Notes under the pieces: generated by a model
Seen by the model: only the letters and a program-made list of their open reading frames with translations
What the model was told of the DNA's origin: nothing
The model's database searches: none
Part shown: piece after piece, positions 8,827-17,180 of the stretch
Position numbering within the stretch: position 1 is the stretch's first letter
Layout: every line of letters starts with the position of its first letter
Assembly: GCA_963697675.1 (NCBI GenBank)
Contig: CAVOOW010000002.1
Location: forward strand, 62,001-126,000
DNA: 64,000 nucleotides
Reading direction: 5' to 3'
Origin: CAVOOW01 sp963697675
GTDB taxonomy: Bacteria > Actinomycetota > Actinomycetes > JACCUZ01
Position numbers and translations under genes: made by a program

Positions 8827-10029
8827 GTCATCGAGGTCTTTCGCTCGGGGTTGAAGAACGGCAGCGTCGTCACGGTCGCGGGCACCGAGGTGTACGCGTG
8901 GTTGACGGTCTGCTCCACCGCGATGCGGGTGCCGGCAGCCGCGAGCTCGGGTCGCACCCGCGCGATCCCGATGTGGGCCTGGAGCAGCGGCGAGTAGACG
9001 TAGCTGGTCGCGTAACCGGCGCGGTCCCCGGACTCGTCGTAGAGCATGGTCTCCCAGGCCGCGGCCGGCCCGTCCTTGGGCGGGATCAGTCCTTCGTCGT
9101 AGTAGAGCGCGTCGTACGCAGCCCAGTCGACGACGATCCCTACGGTGGACCACCGTGATGCCCGGGCGGCGCGCTCGGCAAGGATCGCGCGGCGACCGAC
9201 GTACGGACGCGTCTCGTCCTCGATGCCCTTCAGCAACCAGCCCAGCCCGAGCTCGTCCGGGGTGAACCGGTCGTGGTCGTTGAACGCGTAGCGGCTCGAC
9301 GTGAACTCCCGGCCGATGAGCGGCAGACCGGCCTCGATCCTGAGGATGTCGAGAGCGATGTCGCCGTACGGGCGCATCTGATGACCTTGGCCCACGTCCC
9401 ACACGGCGTCGAAGACGGCGAGCGCGTCGTCGGCGGGGACCATCAGCTCGAAGCCGAGATCTCCGCTGAAGCCGGTGCGGCTCACTGTCACGGCAGTGCC
9501 GGCGATCTTCGACGGGGCGTGGCCGAAGTAGCGCAGCTCCTCGACCTCGGGGACCAGCGACGCGAGAGCTGCCCTGGCCCGCCTGCCCTGGACGGCGAGC
9601 ACTCCGAACTGCGTCGAGACCTCGTCGATGGCTCACGTCGAGCGAGCCGATCTGGTTCTCGAGGAACGAGAGGTTCGGCTCGGCTGCGGTCAGCAGGAAG
9701 TCGTTGACCGAGTGGCGGAACACCACACCGTCCTCGAGAACGAAGCCGCGGTCGTCGCACCACAACGTGTACTGCGCCCGCCCCGGGCGGCAGGTGCGGA
9801 TGTCACGGGCGAAGATTCCTCCGAGGAACCGTTCCGCGTCGCGGCCGGAGATCGCGTACTTGTACAACGGTGACGCGTCGAAGACGCCGACGGCGTTACG
9901 CACGCCGAAGTACTCGTGCTTCGGCGCGGTGGTGTACTGCGTGGCGGACAGGTGGCCTGACCAGTGCCCCCAGAGCCCCGCCGTGTTCAACTCGGCGAGC
10001 CGGGGGTGGAACGGGGTCGTGAAGACCAC
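8823..10029 (-). CDS. GcvT-like (aminomethyltransferase-family) protein, one frameshift
   Basis: About 400 residues of the GcvT fold that binds tetrahydrofolate and handles one-carbon units. It starts at GTG 10029 (VVFTTPFHPRLAELNTAG) with AGGAG five bases upstream. Family signatures are GVFDASPLYKYAISGRDAERFL, RTGFSGDLGFELMVPADDA, and the C-terminal barrel with PLLQAHIGIARVRPEL. An indel near 9610-9635 breaks the frame between LENQIGSLDVSH and LAVQGRRARAAL. The H-, P- and L-proteins of glycine cleavage are absent nearby, so this is more likely a demethylase-type relative, such as DMSP, betaine or dimethylglycine systems, than true glycine-cleavage T protein. Coupled to the flavoprotein downstream. 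Confidence 0.83.
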
Positions 10030-10068
10030 AGATACTCCTCACACTCGCCCGTTTGCCGGATGACCGAG

Positions 10069-10097
10069 ACCCTACTGACTACTGATCGCCCAGTCAG
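10069..10097 (-). promoter_or_regulatory. Promoter and 16-bp operator for the GcvT-like/flavoprotein operon
   Basis: On the minus strand CTGACT (10097-10092) and TAGGGT (10074-10069) are separated by 17 bases, a plausible -35/-10 pair about 40 bases before the GTG. The -35 and spacer are covered by a dyad-like 16-mer, on the plus strand CTGATCGCCCAGTCAG at 10082-10097. A near-identical 16-mer with a TAGGGT box lies before the dehydrogenase gene at 12638-12653. A position over the promoter suits a repressor, perhaps of TetR type; no regulator gene is in view. Confidence 0.6.
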
Positions 10098-10142
10098 CAG
10101 GACCAGCATGCCGACTGCGTCGGCGTTACCTCAGCCAGGGCC

Positions 10143-12621
10143 TCAGCTGCGGATCCGCAGACGGTCGGGGTCGTAGAAGGGCCGCAGCGAGAGCGTGGCC
10201 GGGCACCCGGGTGCCGGCGACGTCGACCTCGAAGCCGGCTGCCGGCCAGCCAGTCCGCCGTGACGCCCGCCTCGTGCTCGACCACGGCGAGCCCGACCGA
10301 GGCGCCGAGGGTGTAGCCGTACGTCCCCGCGCGGACGTAGCCGACCCACTCGCCGTCGAGCAGCACCGGCTCGCCGCCGTAGCAGCAGCGGCTCGGGGTC
10401 GTCGAGCAGGACGTGCGACCATCCGCGCCGATCGGTCGTCGCGCCGCTTCTCCAGCGCCTCCGTGCCGATGAAGCCGCCCGGCTTGTCCCACGAGATCGT
10501 GAAGCCGAGCCCGGCGACCAGCGGGTCGTCGGTGTTCTCGATGTCGACGCCGTAGTCGCGGTAGCCCTTCTCCAGCCGCAGCGAGCCCATCGCGAGCAGG
10601 CCGACCTGCCGCAGGCCGTACGCCGTGCCGGCCTCGACGAGGCCCTCCCACACCGACACGCCCTGGTCGGTCGGGATGTGCAGCTCGTAGCCGAGCTCGC
10701 CGAGGTAGGTGACCCGCAGCGCGAGGAACGCGTGACGATGCCGACCTCCACCTCGCGCGCGGTGAGGTAGGGGAAGGCCTCGTCGGACCAGTCGTCGGGC
10801 GACAGCGACTGCGAGCAGCTCGCGCGAGCGCGGGCCCTGCACGGACAGCAGCGTGGTCCCCGGCGGTGATGTCGGTGGTGATCGCGACCTCGCCGGGCTC
10901 CAGGCCGCGACGCAGCATGCGTCTCGCACCCGCCGGTGGCTCACGTCGCTGGCGATGACGAGGAACCGGTCGACGGCCAGCCGGGTGACGGTGAGGTCGG
11001 CGAGCAGTCCGCCGTCGACGTCGCACCACTGCGTGTAGACGACCGTGCCCGGCGGCGACGTCGATGTCGCTGGTGGACAGCCGGTTGAGCAGGGTCAGCG
11101 GCGTCCGGGCCCTCGACGCTGAACTTCGACATCAGCGACATGTCCATCACGCCGACCGCCTCGCGGACGGCGGCGTGCTCCTCGCGCGACGGTGTCGAAC
11201 GACGCGGCGCGACCCCAGGTGGTCTCGACGCGGTGCGGCGCCGGCGCGTCGGGCCCGGCGAACCACAGCGGGTACTCCCAGCCGGCGGACTGACCGAACC
11301 GCGCGCCGAGGGCGGCCAGCCGGTCGTGGAGGACCGAGCGCCGGATGCCGCGGCCGGTCTTCCACTGGAAGGTCGGCCACGACGCCGTCGCCGAACAGCA
11401 CGCCGAGGCTCTCGCGCACCCGCTCCCCACGGAACGCGCCGCGTGGTCTCGTGCGGCAGGGCCCGCTCGACGGCGTAGTGGGTGACGTCGACCGGTGCCC
11501 GACCGTCCACGATCCATTGCGCCACAACGCTTCCGACCCCACCGCCGAGCAGGATGCCGAGGCTGTTCAGCCCGGCGGCGACGTAGACGCCGTCGACCTC
11601 CGGCGCCGGCCCGAGCATCGGGTGCAGGTCGGGGGTGAACGACTCGGGGCCGCAGAAGAACGTCCGCAGCCCGGCGTCGGCGAGCGCCGGGTAGCGCTGC
11701 ATGGCGGCGTCGAGGTAGGGCGTCATCCGGTCCCAGTCCGGGCGGGATGCGTGCCGAAGGCGAAGTCGGCCGGCGGCCCGTCGAGCTGCCACGGCCGCGC
11801 CCACCGGCTCGAACAGCCCGACCAGCAGGCCGCCGCCCTCCTCGCGGTAGTAGGCGTAGCGGTCCGGGTCCTCGATCGACCGGCAGGTCGCGGTGCACGC
11901 CCGTCGAACGGCTCGGTGAGCAGGTAGTAGTGCTCGGCGGCCTGCAGCGGGATGTCGATGCCGCACCGCCGCCCGAGCTCGCGCGACCACAAGCCCGGCC
12001 GCGAGCACGACGGTCTCGCACTCGACGTCGCCCGCGTCGGTGATGACCGCGGTGACCCGGCCGTCGTCGGTGCGCAGCCCGGTCACCGACACGCCCTTGA
12101 CGATGGTGACGCCGCGCGCGGTGGCGCCCTTGGACAGCGCGGTCGCCACGCCGACCGGGTCGGCGCGACCCTCGTCGGCGACGTACGACGCCGCGAGGAT
12201 GTCGTCGACCGCGGTGATCGGCGACAGCTCGGCCACCTCGGCCGGCGGAGATCTCGACGTTGTCGACGCCGAAGCCGCGCTGGAAGGCGCGCTCGCGGCG
12301 CAGCGTCTCGAGCCGCTCCGGCGTGCGTGGCGAGGTGCAGGTGGCCGATCTCGCGGAACCCGGTGGAGTGGCCGGTCTCGGCCTCGAGGCGGGTGTAGAG
12401 GTCGCGGGAGTAGCGCGCCATCCACAGCGAGGTCTCGTCGACCATGCCGGCGCTGGTGATCAGTCCGGCGGCGTGCCAGGTGGTCCCGGCGGTGAGCTCG
12501 TGGCGCTCGATGAGGACGACGTCGGTGACGCCGAGGCGCGCTGAGGTGGTAGGCGACGCTGCAGCCGATCACGCCGCCACCGACGATGACGACGCGGGCC
12601 CGTGCACGGAAGGTCAGCCAT
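10143..12621 (-). CDS. Sarcosine/dimethylglycine dehydrogenase-type flavoprotein with GcvT domain, many frameshifts
   Basis: The span fits the usual length of about 820 residues. From ATG 12621 it reads MADLPCTGPR, the FAD motif VVIVGGGVIGCSVAYHLSA, then HELTAGTTWHAAGLITS, whose TWHAAGL histidine is the covalent FAD site of this family. Further segments: SLWMARYSRDLYTRLEAETG, EDPDRYAYYREEGGGLLVGL, FTPDLHPMLGPAPEVDGVYV and GLNSLGILLGGGVG. The C-terminal GcvT-like half includes VTYLGELGYELHIPTDQGV and ends LRPFYDPDRLRIRS. The reading frame changes repeatedly, roughly every 100-250 bases, more than anywhere else here. It oxidatively demethylates an N-methyl amino acid, transferring the carbon to folate; the exact substrate is not decided. 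It may be leaderless (see its promoter). Confidence 0.8.
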
Positions 12622-12629
12622 GGGCCCGG

Positions 12630-12653
12630 ACCCTATCCTGATCGGCCGTTCAG
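12630..12653 (-). promoter_or_regulatory. Promoter/operator of the dehydrogenase gene
   Basis: The plus-strand 16-mer CTGATCGGCCGTTCAG (12638-12653) matches the operator at 10082-10097 at 12 of 16 positions, including CTGATCG and TCAG at the ends. A minus-strand TAGGGT box (12635-12630), the same hexamer as in the other promoter, leaves only eight bases before the ATG, which implies a leaderless transcript. No good -35 is visible at the expected distance. Confidence 0.55.
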
Positions 12654-12686
12654 TCCGGGCCGTTGATCGGCGGATCTCCACGTCTG

Positions 12687-12757
12687 AGCGGGTGACCGGG
12701 ATCGAACCGGCATGGCCAGCTTGGAAGGCTGGGGCTCTACCATTGAGCTACACCCGC
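12687..12757 (-). tRNA. tRNA-Gly (TCC)
   Basis: The minus-strand sequence folds as a cloverleaf: acceptor GCGGGTG pairs with CACCCGC, discriminator T, anticodon loop CTTCCAA with anticodon TCC, and a T arm containing GGTTCGATCCC. Length 71, CCA not encoded. Confidence 0.93.
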
Positions 12758-12882
12758 GCGCCCACCACGGTGGGCAGCAAAAGGGTAGCCGAGCGGCCGA
12801 TCAGGGCGCTTCCGGCCGGGGGTGCGGACGCTGCCTCGTAATCCGAGGCACCCGCAAGCCTCTAGAATGCTATCGAGCGCCC

Positions 12883-12955
12883 CGGGGCGTAGCGTAGTGG
12901 CTAGCGCGCCTGCTTTGGGAGCAGGAGATCGGGAGTTCGAGTCTCCCCGCCCCGA
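12883..12955 (+). tRNA. tRNA-Pro (TGG)
   Basis: Acceptor CGGGGCG pairs with CGCCCCG, anticodon stem-loop CCTGC-TTTGGGA-GCAGG gives anticodon TGG, and the T arm holds GGGAGTTCGAGTCTCCC. Discriminator A, 73 bases, no encoded CCA. It lies just upstream of tig. Confidence 0.93.
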
Positions 12956-13027
12956 CAGCATGTTCGCCCGCTGCGACCCGTCCCCGCCCGTCCTGTTCCA
13001 AGCGATGCCCCGAGGAGCCCCCCCACC

Positions 13028-14503
13028 GTGAAGAGCGATCTCGAAACCCTGAACCCGACGCGGGTCAAGCTCACCGTCGAGGTTCCCTTCGAGGAGCTCA
13101 AGCCGAGCCTCGATGCCGCGTACAAGAAGATCGCCGGCCAGGTGAACATCCCCGGCTTCCGCAAGGGCCGGGTGCCACCGCGGGTGATCGACCAGCGATT
13201 CGGCCGCTCGATGGTGCTCGACGAGGCCGTGAACGAGGCGCTGCCGCGTTTCTACGGCCAGGCCGTCGAGGAGAACAGCATCAAGGTGCTCGGCCAGCCC
13301 GAGGTCGACGTCACCACGTTCGACGACGGGGACAAGCTCGTCTTCACCGCCGAGGTCGACATCCGCCCCGAGTTCGAGCTGCCCGACTACACCGGCCTCG
13401 AGATCACGGTCGACGACGCCGAGGTCACCGACACGGAGGTCGACGAGCAGCTCGACCTGCTGCGCGACCGGTTCGCCACCCTGACGGGCGTCGAGCGCGC
13501 CGCAGCCGACGGCGACTTCGTGTCCATCGACCTGTCCGCCACGGTGGACGGCGCGGCCGTCGACGACCTGACCGCGAAGGGGCTGTCCTACCAGGTGGGC
13601 CAGGGCTCGCTGCTCGACGGACTCGACGACGCCGCTGCCGGCCTGTCCGCCGGGGAGTCCAAGGAGTTCCCGACCAGCCTCGTCGGCGGCGACTACGCCG
13701 GCAAGGAGGCGCAGGTCACCGTCACCGTGCAGTCCGTCAAGGAGCGCGAGCTGCCGCCCCTGGACGACGACTTCGCCCAGACGGCCAGCGAGTTCGACAC
13801 CCTTGACGAGCTGCGCGAGAACCTTCGTACCCAGCTCGACGGCAGGAAGAAGATCCAGCAGGGCGTGCAGGCCCGCGACAGGACGCTCGAGGCGTTGCTG
13901 GACCTGGTCGACTTCCCGCTTCCCGAAGGTGTCGTCAAGGCAGAGATCGACGGTCGCAACCACTCCCTGCAGCACCAGCTCGACGCCGCCGGCATGAGCA
14001 AGGAGGACTTCCTCTCGGCCGAGGGGCAGACCCAGGAAGAGTTCGACGCCGACATCGACACGCGCACCCGCGGCGCGTTGACCGCGCAGTTCGTGCTGGA
14101 CAAGGTGGTCGAGAAGGAGCAGCTGTCGGTCAACGAGCAGGAGTTGACCGAGCACATCATCCGGTCGGCCTCGCGCTATGGCGTCGGCCCCGACCAGTTC
14201 GCCCAGGAGATCGTGCAGGGCGGCCAGGTGCCGATGCTGGTCGGCGAGGTCGTGCGCGGCAAGGCGCTCGCCCTGGTGCTCGAGAGTGCCAAGATCCTCG
14301 ACGCGTCCGGCCGGGAGGTCGACCTCGAGGCGCTGCGCGAGCAGCCCGCGGAGGAGACGGTCGGTGAGCCGATCGACGTCGACGCGGAGATGGGCGTCAT
14401 CACCGAGCCCGAGACCGAGTCCGAGCCGGCCGAGTCCGAACAATGGGCGGCCCTGACTCCCGGTCACATCAGCCCGTTGCCCAGGTCGGTGAGTCGTCGG
14501 TGA
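13028..14503 (+). CDS. tig: Trigger factor
   Basis: Ribosome-bound chaperone and peptidyl-prolyl isomerase. It starts at GTG 13028 (MKSDLETLNPTRVKLTVEVP). The ribosome-docking signature appears as NIPGFRKGRVPPRVIDQRFG. The FKBP-like domain (residues about 150-240) includes GDFVSIDLSATVDG and VGQGSLLDGLDDAAAGLSAG, and the C-terminal helical domain follows. 491 residues; the acidic tail (EPETESEPAESEQ) is usual in actinobacteria, but the last 18 residues after EQ look non-conserved and run into a tandem repeat, so the natural stop may have been lost through a small indel. It precedes clpP1P2X in the common actinobacterial order. Confidence 0.96.
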   Translation: MKSDLETLNPTRVKLTVEVPFEELKPSLDAAYKKIAGQVNIPGFRKGRVPPRVIDQRFGRSMVLDEAVNEALPRFYGQAVEENSIKVLGQPEVDVTTFDDGDKLVFTAEVDIRPEFELPDYTGLEITVDDAEVTDTEVDEQLDLLRDRFATLTGVERAAADGDFVSIDLSATVDGAAVDDLTAKGLSYQVGQGSLLDGLDDAAAGLSAGESKEFPTSLVGGDYAGKEAQVTVTVQSVKERELPPLDDDFAQTASEFDTLDELRENLRTQLDGRKKIQQGVQARDRTLEALLDLVDFPLPEGVVKAEIDGRNHSLQHQLDAAGMSKEDFLSAEGQTQEEFDADIDTRTRGALTAQFVLDKVVEKEQLSVNEQELTEHIIRSASRYGVGPDQFAQEIVQGGQVPMLVGEVVRGKALALVLESAKILDASGREVDLEALREQPAEETVGEPIDVDAEMGVITEPETESEPAESEQWAALTPGHISPLPRSVSRR

Positions 14504-14522
14504 GTCGGTGGTCGGTGAGTCG
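14486..14522. repeat. Three copies of an 11-bp repeat at the 3' end of tig
   Basis: TCGGTGAGTCG occurs at 14486-14496, 14497-14507 and 14512-14522, the last after a 4-base spacer. The tig stop codon lies inside the second copy. Probably a slippage expansion. Confidence 0.85.
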
Positions 14523-14573
14523 GCGAGCTGCGCGGCAGGAGGGCCCGCGTCCTCGGCGCGTTCCGTGCGCTTT

Positions 14574-14589
14574 TGAGTACAGGTACTCA
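14574..14589. promoter_or_regulatory. Perfect 16-bp dyad, candidate operator
   Basis: TGAGTACAGGTACTCA: two 7-base arms (TGAGTAC/GTACTCA) around AG, 35 bases before the ATG of the membrane protein at 14625. The symmetry and position fit a dimeric repressor site. No regulator gene is adjacent. Confidence 0.5.
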
Positions 14590-14624
14590 CGACGGCGCCC
14601 GCATTGCCTGTCAGCCTCAGGAGC

Positions 14625-15602
14625 ATGACCACAACACCAGCCGTCGCCGCCGTACTGCAGGACCTCGTCATCGACCACACCCTCACCGCCGCCCAGGCCG
14701 CCCGGGTGGCCGAGCGACTCACGCCTGTCCCCGAGACGCCGGTCCCCGCCCCGGTGCCGCCGCGCAGCGTCGGCCGGCTCGCCGAGATCGCCGGCTATGC
14801 CGGTGGATCCCTGCTGCTCGGCGCGGTCGCCCTGTTCCTGGGCAACGGCTGGCACGACCTCTCCGAGGCTTCGCGGGTGATGATCCTGGTCTGCACCGCG
14901 CTGCTGATGCTCGTGATCGGCGCCCTGATCGCGCTGGCCGGCGACTCGGTGCGCTCCCTCGGGCGCACACACGACTCCGCTCGCCGCCGGCTGGTCTCGG
15001 TGCTCTGGACGTTCGCCGCGGCCACGGCGGCCGGTGCCGCGGGTCTCGCCGTCGACCACTACGAGCTCGCCGCCGCCAGCGCCACGGGCCTCGTGGTGGC
15101 CGGCGTCTGCTACGCACTCGTGCCCAGCGCCGTCGGGCTGTTCGGGTCCTGGGCGGCGAGTATCGGCCTGTTGTGCGGCCTGATCGCCGAGATCGGCGAC
15201 TACCCGGACACCACGCCGTACGGCCTGGGGCTGCTGGCTCTGGGTGCGCTTTGGGTCGTGCTCGCCCGCACCAAGGTGCTGCGTGAGCAGGAAGTCGGAC
15301 TCGCACTCGGGGCCGGACTGGCACTGGTCGCGGCGCAGCTGCCGGTCATCTCCTACGAGGCGGACGAGCTGGGCTACGCGCTGACCGCCGTGGTCGCGGC
15401 CGTCGGGTTCGCCGGCTACCTGTCCACACGCAGCTGGTCGGTGCTCGCCGCCGGGGTGGTGGCGACGACGCTCGTGGTGCCCGAGGCGCTGTACGACTGG
15501 ACAGGCGGTTCCCTGCCCGCCGCCGGCTCGCTGCTGATCGCCGGGCTGACGCTGCTCGCGGCCAGCGCGATCGGTCTGCGGCTGCGCCGCGGCGTCGGAT
15601 AA
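14625..15602 (+). CDS. Multi-pass membrane protein, DUF2157-like architecture
   Basis: A 325-residue protein with a short soluble N-terminus (LQDLVIDHTLTAAQAARVAERL, a helix pair resembling the front of DUF2157-type proteins), a proline-rich linker (VPETPVPAPVPPRS) and about nine hydrophobic segments starting with IAGYAGGSLLLGAVALFLG. ATG 14625 has CAGGAG just upstream. No catalytic motif is seen and no function can be assigned. It sits between tig and clpP1 but has its own candidate operator (14574-14589), so it is probably transcribed separately. The DUF2157 label rests on architecture and is tentative. Confidence 0.65.
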   Translation: MTTTPAVAAVLQDLVIDHTLTAAQAARVAERLTPVPETPVPAPVPPRSVGRLAEIAGYAGGSLLLGAVALFLGNGWHDLSEASRVMILVCTALLMLVIGALIALAGDSVRSLGRTHDSARRRLVSVLWTFAAATAAGAAGLAVDHYELAAASATGLVVAGVCYALVPSAVGLFGSWAASIGLLCGLIAEIGDYPDTTPYGLGLLALGALWVVLARTKVLREQEVGLALGAGLALVAAQLPVISYEADELGYALTAVVAAVGFAGYLSTRSWSVLAAGVVATTLVVPEALYDWTGGSLPAAGSLLIAGLTLLAASAIGLRLRRGVG

Positions 15603-15605
15603 GGC

Positions 15606-15623
15606 GTGCGCCGTCAGCGAACA
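15606..15623. promoter_or_regulatory. ClgR-like operator upstream of clpP1P2
   Basis: GTGCGCCGTCAGCGAACA; on the other strand it reads GTTCGC-5N-GCG, the core reported for the actinobacterial activator ClgR, and fits the corynebacterial consensus at 17 of 18 positions as I recall it. It lies about 130 bases before the clpP1 start, where ClgR normally activates this operon. Confidence 0.6.
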
Positions 15624-15751
15624 GCCTTGAGTCGGGGATAGATGCGTCCGAACCTCGCGTTAGTGTCGGCAACAGCGACAGGCGCTCCGGCGCCTTCCTC
15701 ATCGCCGTTGCACTGACGATTTGTTCCGACGCGAGACAAGGTGGACGTTCC

Positions 15752-16387
15752 GTGAGCGACCTGATCACTCCCGGCCTGATGACTCCGCAGGCCCGCTCCG
15801 CCCAAGGTGGGGGGACGGGACTCGACGAGCAGGTCTACAACCGGCTGCTGCGCGAGCGCATCATCTTCCTCGGCTCCGTCGTCGAAGATGCCAACGCCAA
15901 CCTGATCTGCGCCCAGCTGCTGCTGCTCGCAGCCGACGACCCGCACAAGGACATCTGGCTCTACATCAACTCACCGGGTGGCTCGGTCTCGGCGGGCATG
16001 GCCATCTACGACACGATGCAGTTCGTCAAGAACGACGTCGCGACCGTGGCGATGGGGCTCGCAGCCTCGATGGGGCAGTTCCTGCTCTGCGCCGGCGCCG
16101 CCGGCAAGCGCTACGCGACGCCGCACGCGCGGGTGATGATGCACCAGCCATCGGGTGGTCTGGGCGGCACCGCCTCCGACATCCGCATCCAGGCCGAGCA
16201 GATGCTCTACACGAAGGCGAAGATGGCCGAGCTGATCGCCGGTCACACCGGTCAGACCGTCGAGCAGATCGAGGCCGACTCCGACCGCGACCGCTGGTTC
16301 ACGGCTGAGGAGGCCAAGGAGTACGGCATGGTCGACCTGGTTGCGGCGAGCGCCGGCCAGGTCGCGGGAGACGGCGGCACCGCGTGA
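15752..16387 (+). CDS. clpP1: ATP-dependent Clp protease proteolytic subunit 1
   Basis: A 211-residue serine protease subunit starting at GTG 15752 (SDLITPGLMTPQARS). The active-site serine lies in GLAASMGQFLLCAG, the histidine in RVMMHQPSGG, and the fold signatures LYINSPGGSVSAGMAIYDTM and ERIIFLG are intact. With ClpP2 it forms the mixed tetradecamer typical of actinobacteria. The stop overlaps a GTG for a possible longer clpP2 (16384). A ClgR-like box lies upstream. Confidence 0.97.
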   Translation: MSDLITPGLMTPQARSAQGGGTGLDEQVYNRLLRERIIFLGSVVEDANANLICAQLLLLAADDPHKDIWLYINSPGGSVSAGMAIYDTMQFVKNDVATVAMGLAASMGQFLLCAGAAGKRYATPHARVMMHQPSGGLGGTASDIRIQAEQMLYTKAKMAELIAGHTGQTVEQIEADSDRDRWFTAEEAKEYGMVDLVAASAGQVAGDGGTA

Positions 16388-16452
16388 GCGACATGACCTT
16401 CCCCATCCACGGCGCCCCCGTCGGCGGCGACCTGCGAGGAGACCGAGCCCAG

Positions 16453-17061
16453 ATGAGTGACCTTCAGACGCCCAGCTCCCGATATGTGCTCCCGGTCATC
16501 GAGGAGCGCACGTCCTACGGCTTCAAGCGCCTCGACCCCTACACCAAGCTGTTCGAGGAGCGCATCATCTTCCTCGGCCAGGCCATCGACGACACGATCG
16601 CCAACGACGTCATGGCCCAGCTGCTGACTCTCGAGTCGATGGACCCCGACCGCGACATCCTGCTCTACATCAACTCCCCGGGCGGCTCGTTCACCGCGCT
16701 CACCGCGATCTACGACACGATGCAGTTCGTCAAGCCCCAGGTGCAGACCTACTGCCTGGGTCAGGCCGCGTCGGCTGCCGCCGTCATCCTCGCTGCCGGC
16801 ACGCCGGGCAAGCGGTTCGCGCTGGCCAACTCCCGAGTCCTGATCCACCAGCCCTACACCGAGGGCGGCGGCCAGGCCAGCGACGTCGAGATCCAGGCCC
16901 GCGAGGTGCTGCGGATGCGCAAGCTGCTCGAGGAGCTCATCGCCAAGCATTCCAACCGCACGGTGGAGCAGGTTGAGAAGGATATCGAGCGCGACAAGAT
17001 CCTCACGGCACCCGAAGCTGTGGACTACGGCCTGGTCGACCGGGTCATCACAGCCCGCTAA
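16453..17061 (+). CDS. clpP2: ATP-dependent Clp protease proteolytic subunit 2
   Basis: A 202-residue ClpP with catalytic serine in CLGQAASAAAVILAAG and histidine in RVLIHQPYTEGGGQ. ATG 16453 (MSDLQTPSSRYVLPVIEE) is chosen because AGGAG lies at 16437-16441 and the N-terminus then matches known ClpP2 proteins; a GTG at 16384 overlapping the clpP1 stop would add 23 residues. Pairs with ClpP1 in the same operon and works with ClpX downstream and ClpC elsewhere. Confidence 0.95.
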   Translation: MSDLQTPSSRYVLPVIEERTSYGFKRLDPYTKLFEERIIFLGQAIDDTIANDVMAQLLTLESMDPDRDILLYINSPGGSFTALTAIYDTMQFVKPQVQTYCLGQAASAAAVILAAGTPGKRFALANSRVLIHQPYTEGGGQASDVEIQAREVLRMRKLLEELIAKHSNRTVEQVEKDIERDKILTAPEAVDYGLVDRVITAR

Positions 17062-17068
17062 CGAACAC

Positions 17069-17092
17069 CCCGCCGACGCGCTCGTCGGCGGG
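17069..17092 (+). terminator. GC-rich hairpin after clpP2
   Basis: Ten-base arms CCCGCCGACG/CGTCGGCGGG around a 4-base loop, eight bases after the clpP2 stop. No T-run follows, so it may be an actinobacterial I-shaped terminator or a partial attenuator before clpX. Confidence 0.55.
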
Positions 17093-17180
17093 TAATGGAG
17101 GCGTGGACGGGCTCCCCGGGGTACCGTCAAGCCACCAAGGTTCCGGCTCCGGCCGGTCAGGGAGAGGGAGAGGCCCCCGC

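Noticed and set aside
6784..8997. A 737-residue plus-strand protein
   Set aside because: It is mostly the antisense of the flavoprotein gene; its first part only touches a fragment of the ferredoxin gene. High GC leaves long antisense frames open.
7234..10029. A single 931-residue GcvT-flavoprotein fusion
   Set aside because: The frame joins two genes only through an indel in the first; the GcvT-like protein has its own stop at 8823 overlapping the ATG of the flavoprotein.
12737..14722. A 661-residue minus-strand protein
   Set aside because: Antisense of tig with low-complexity Gly/Leu/Asp/Arg composition and no family motif.
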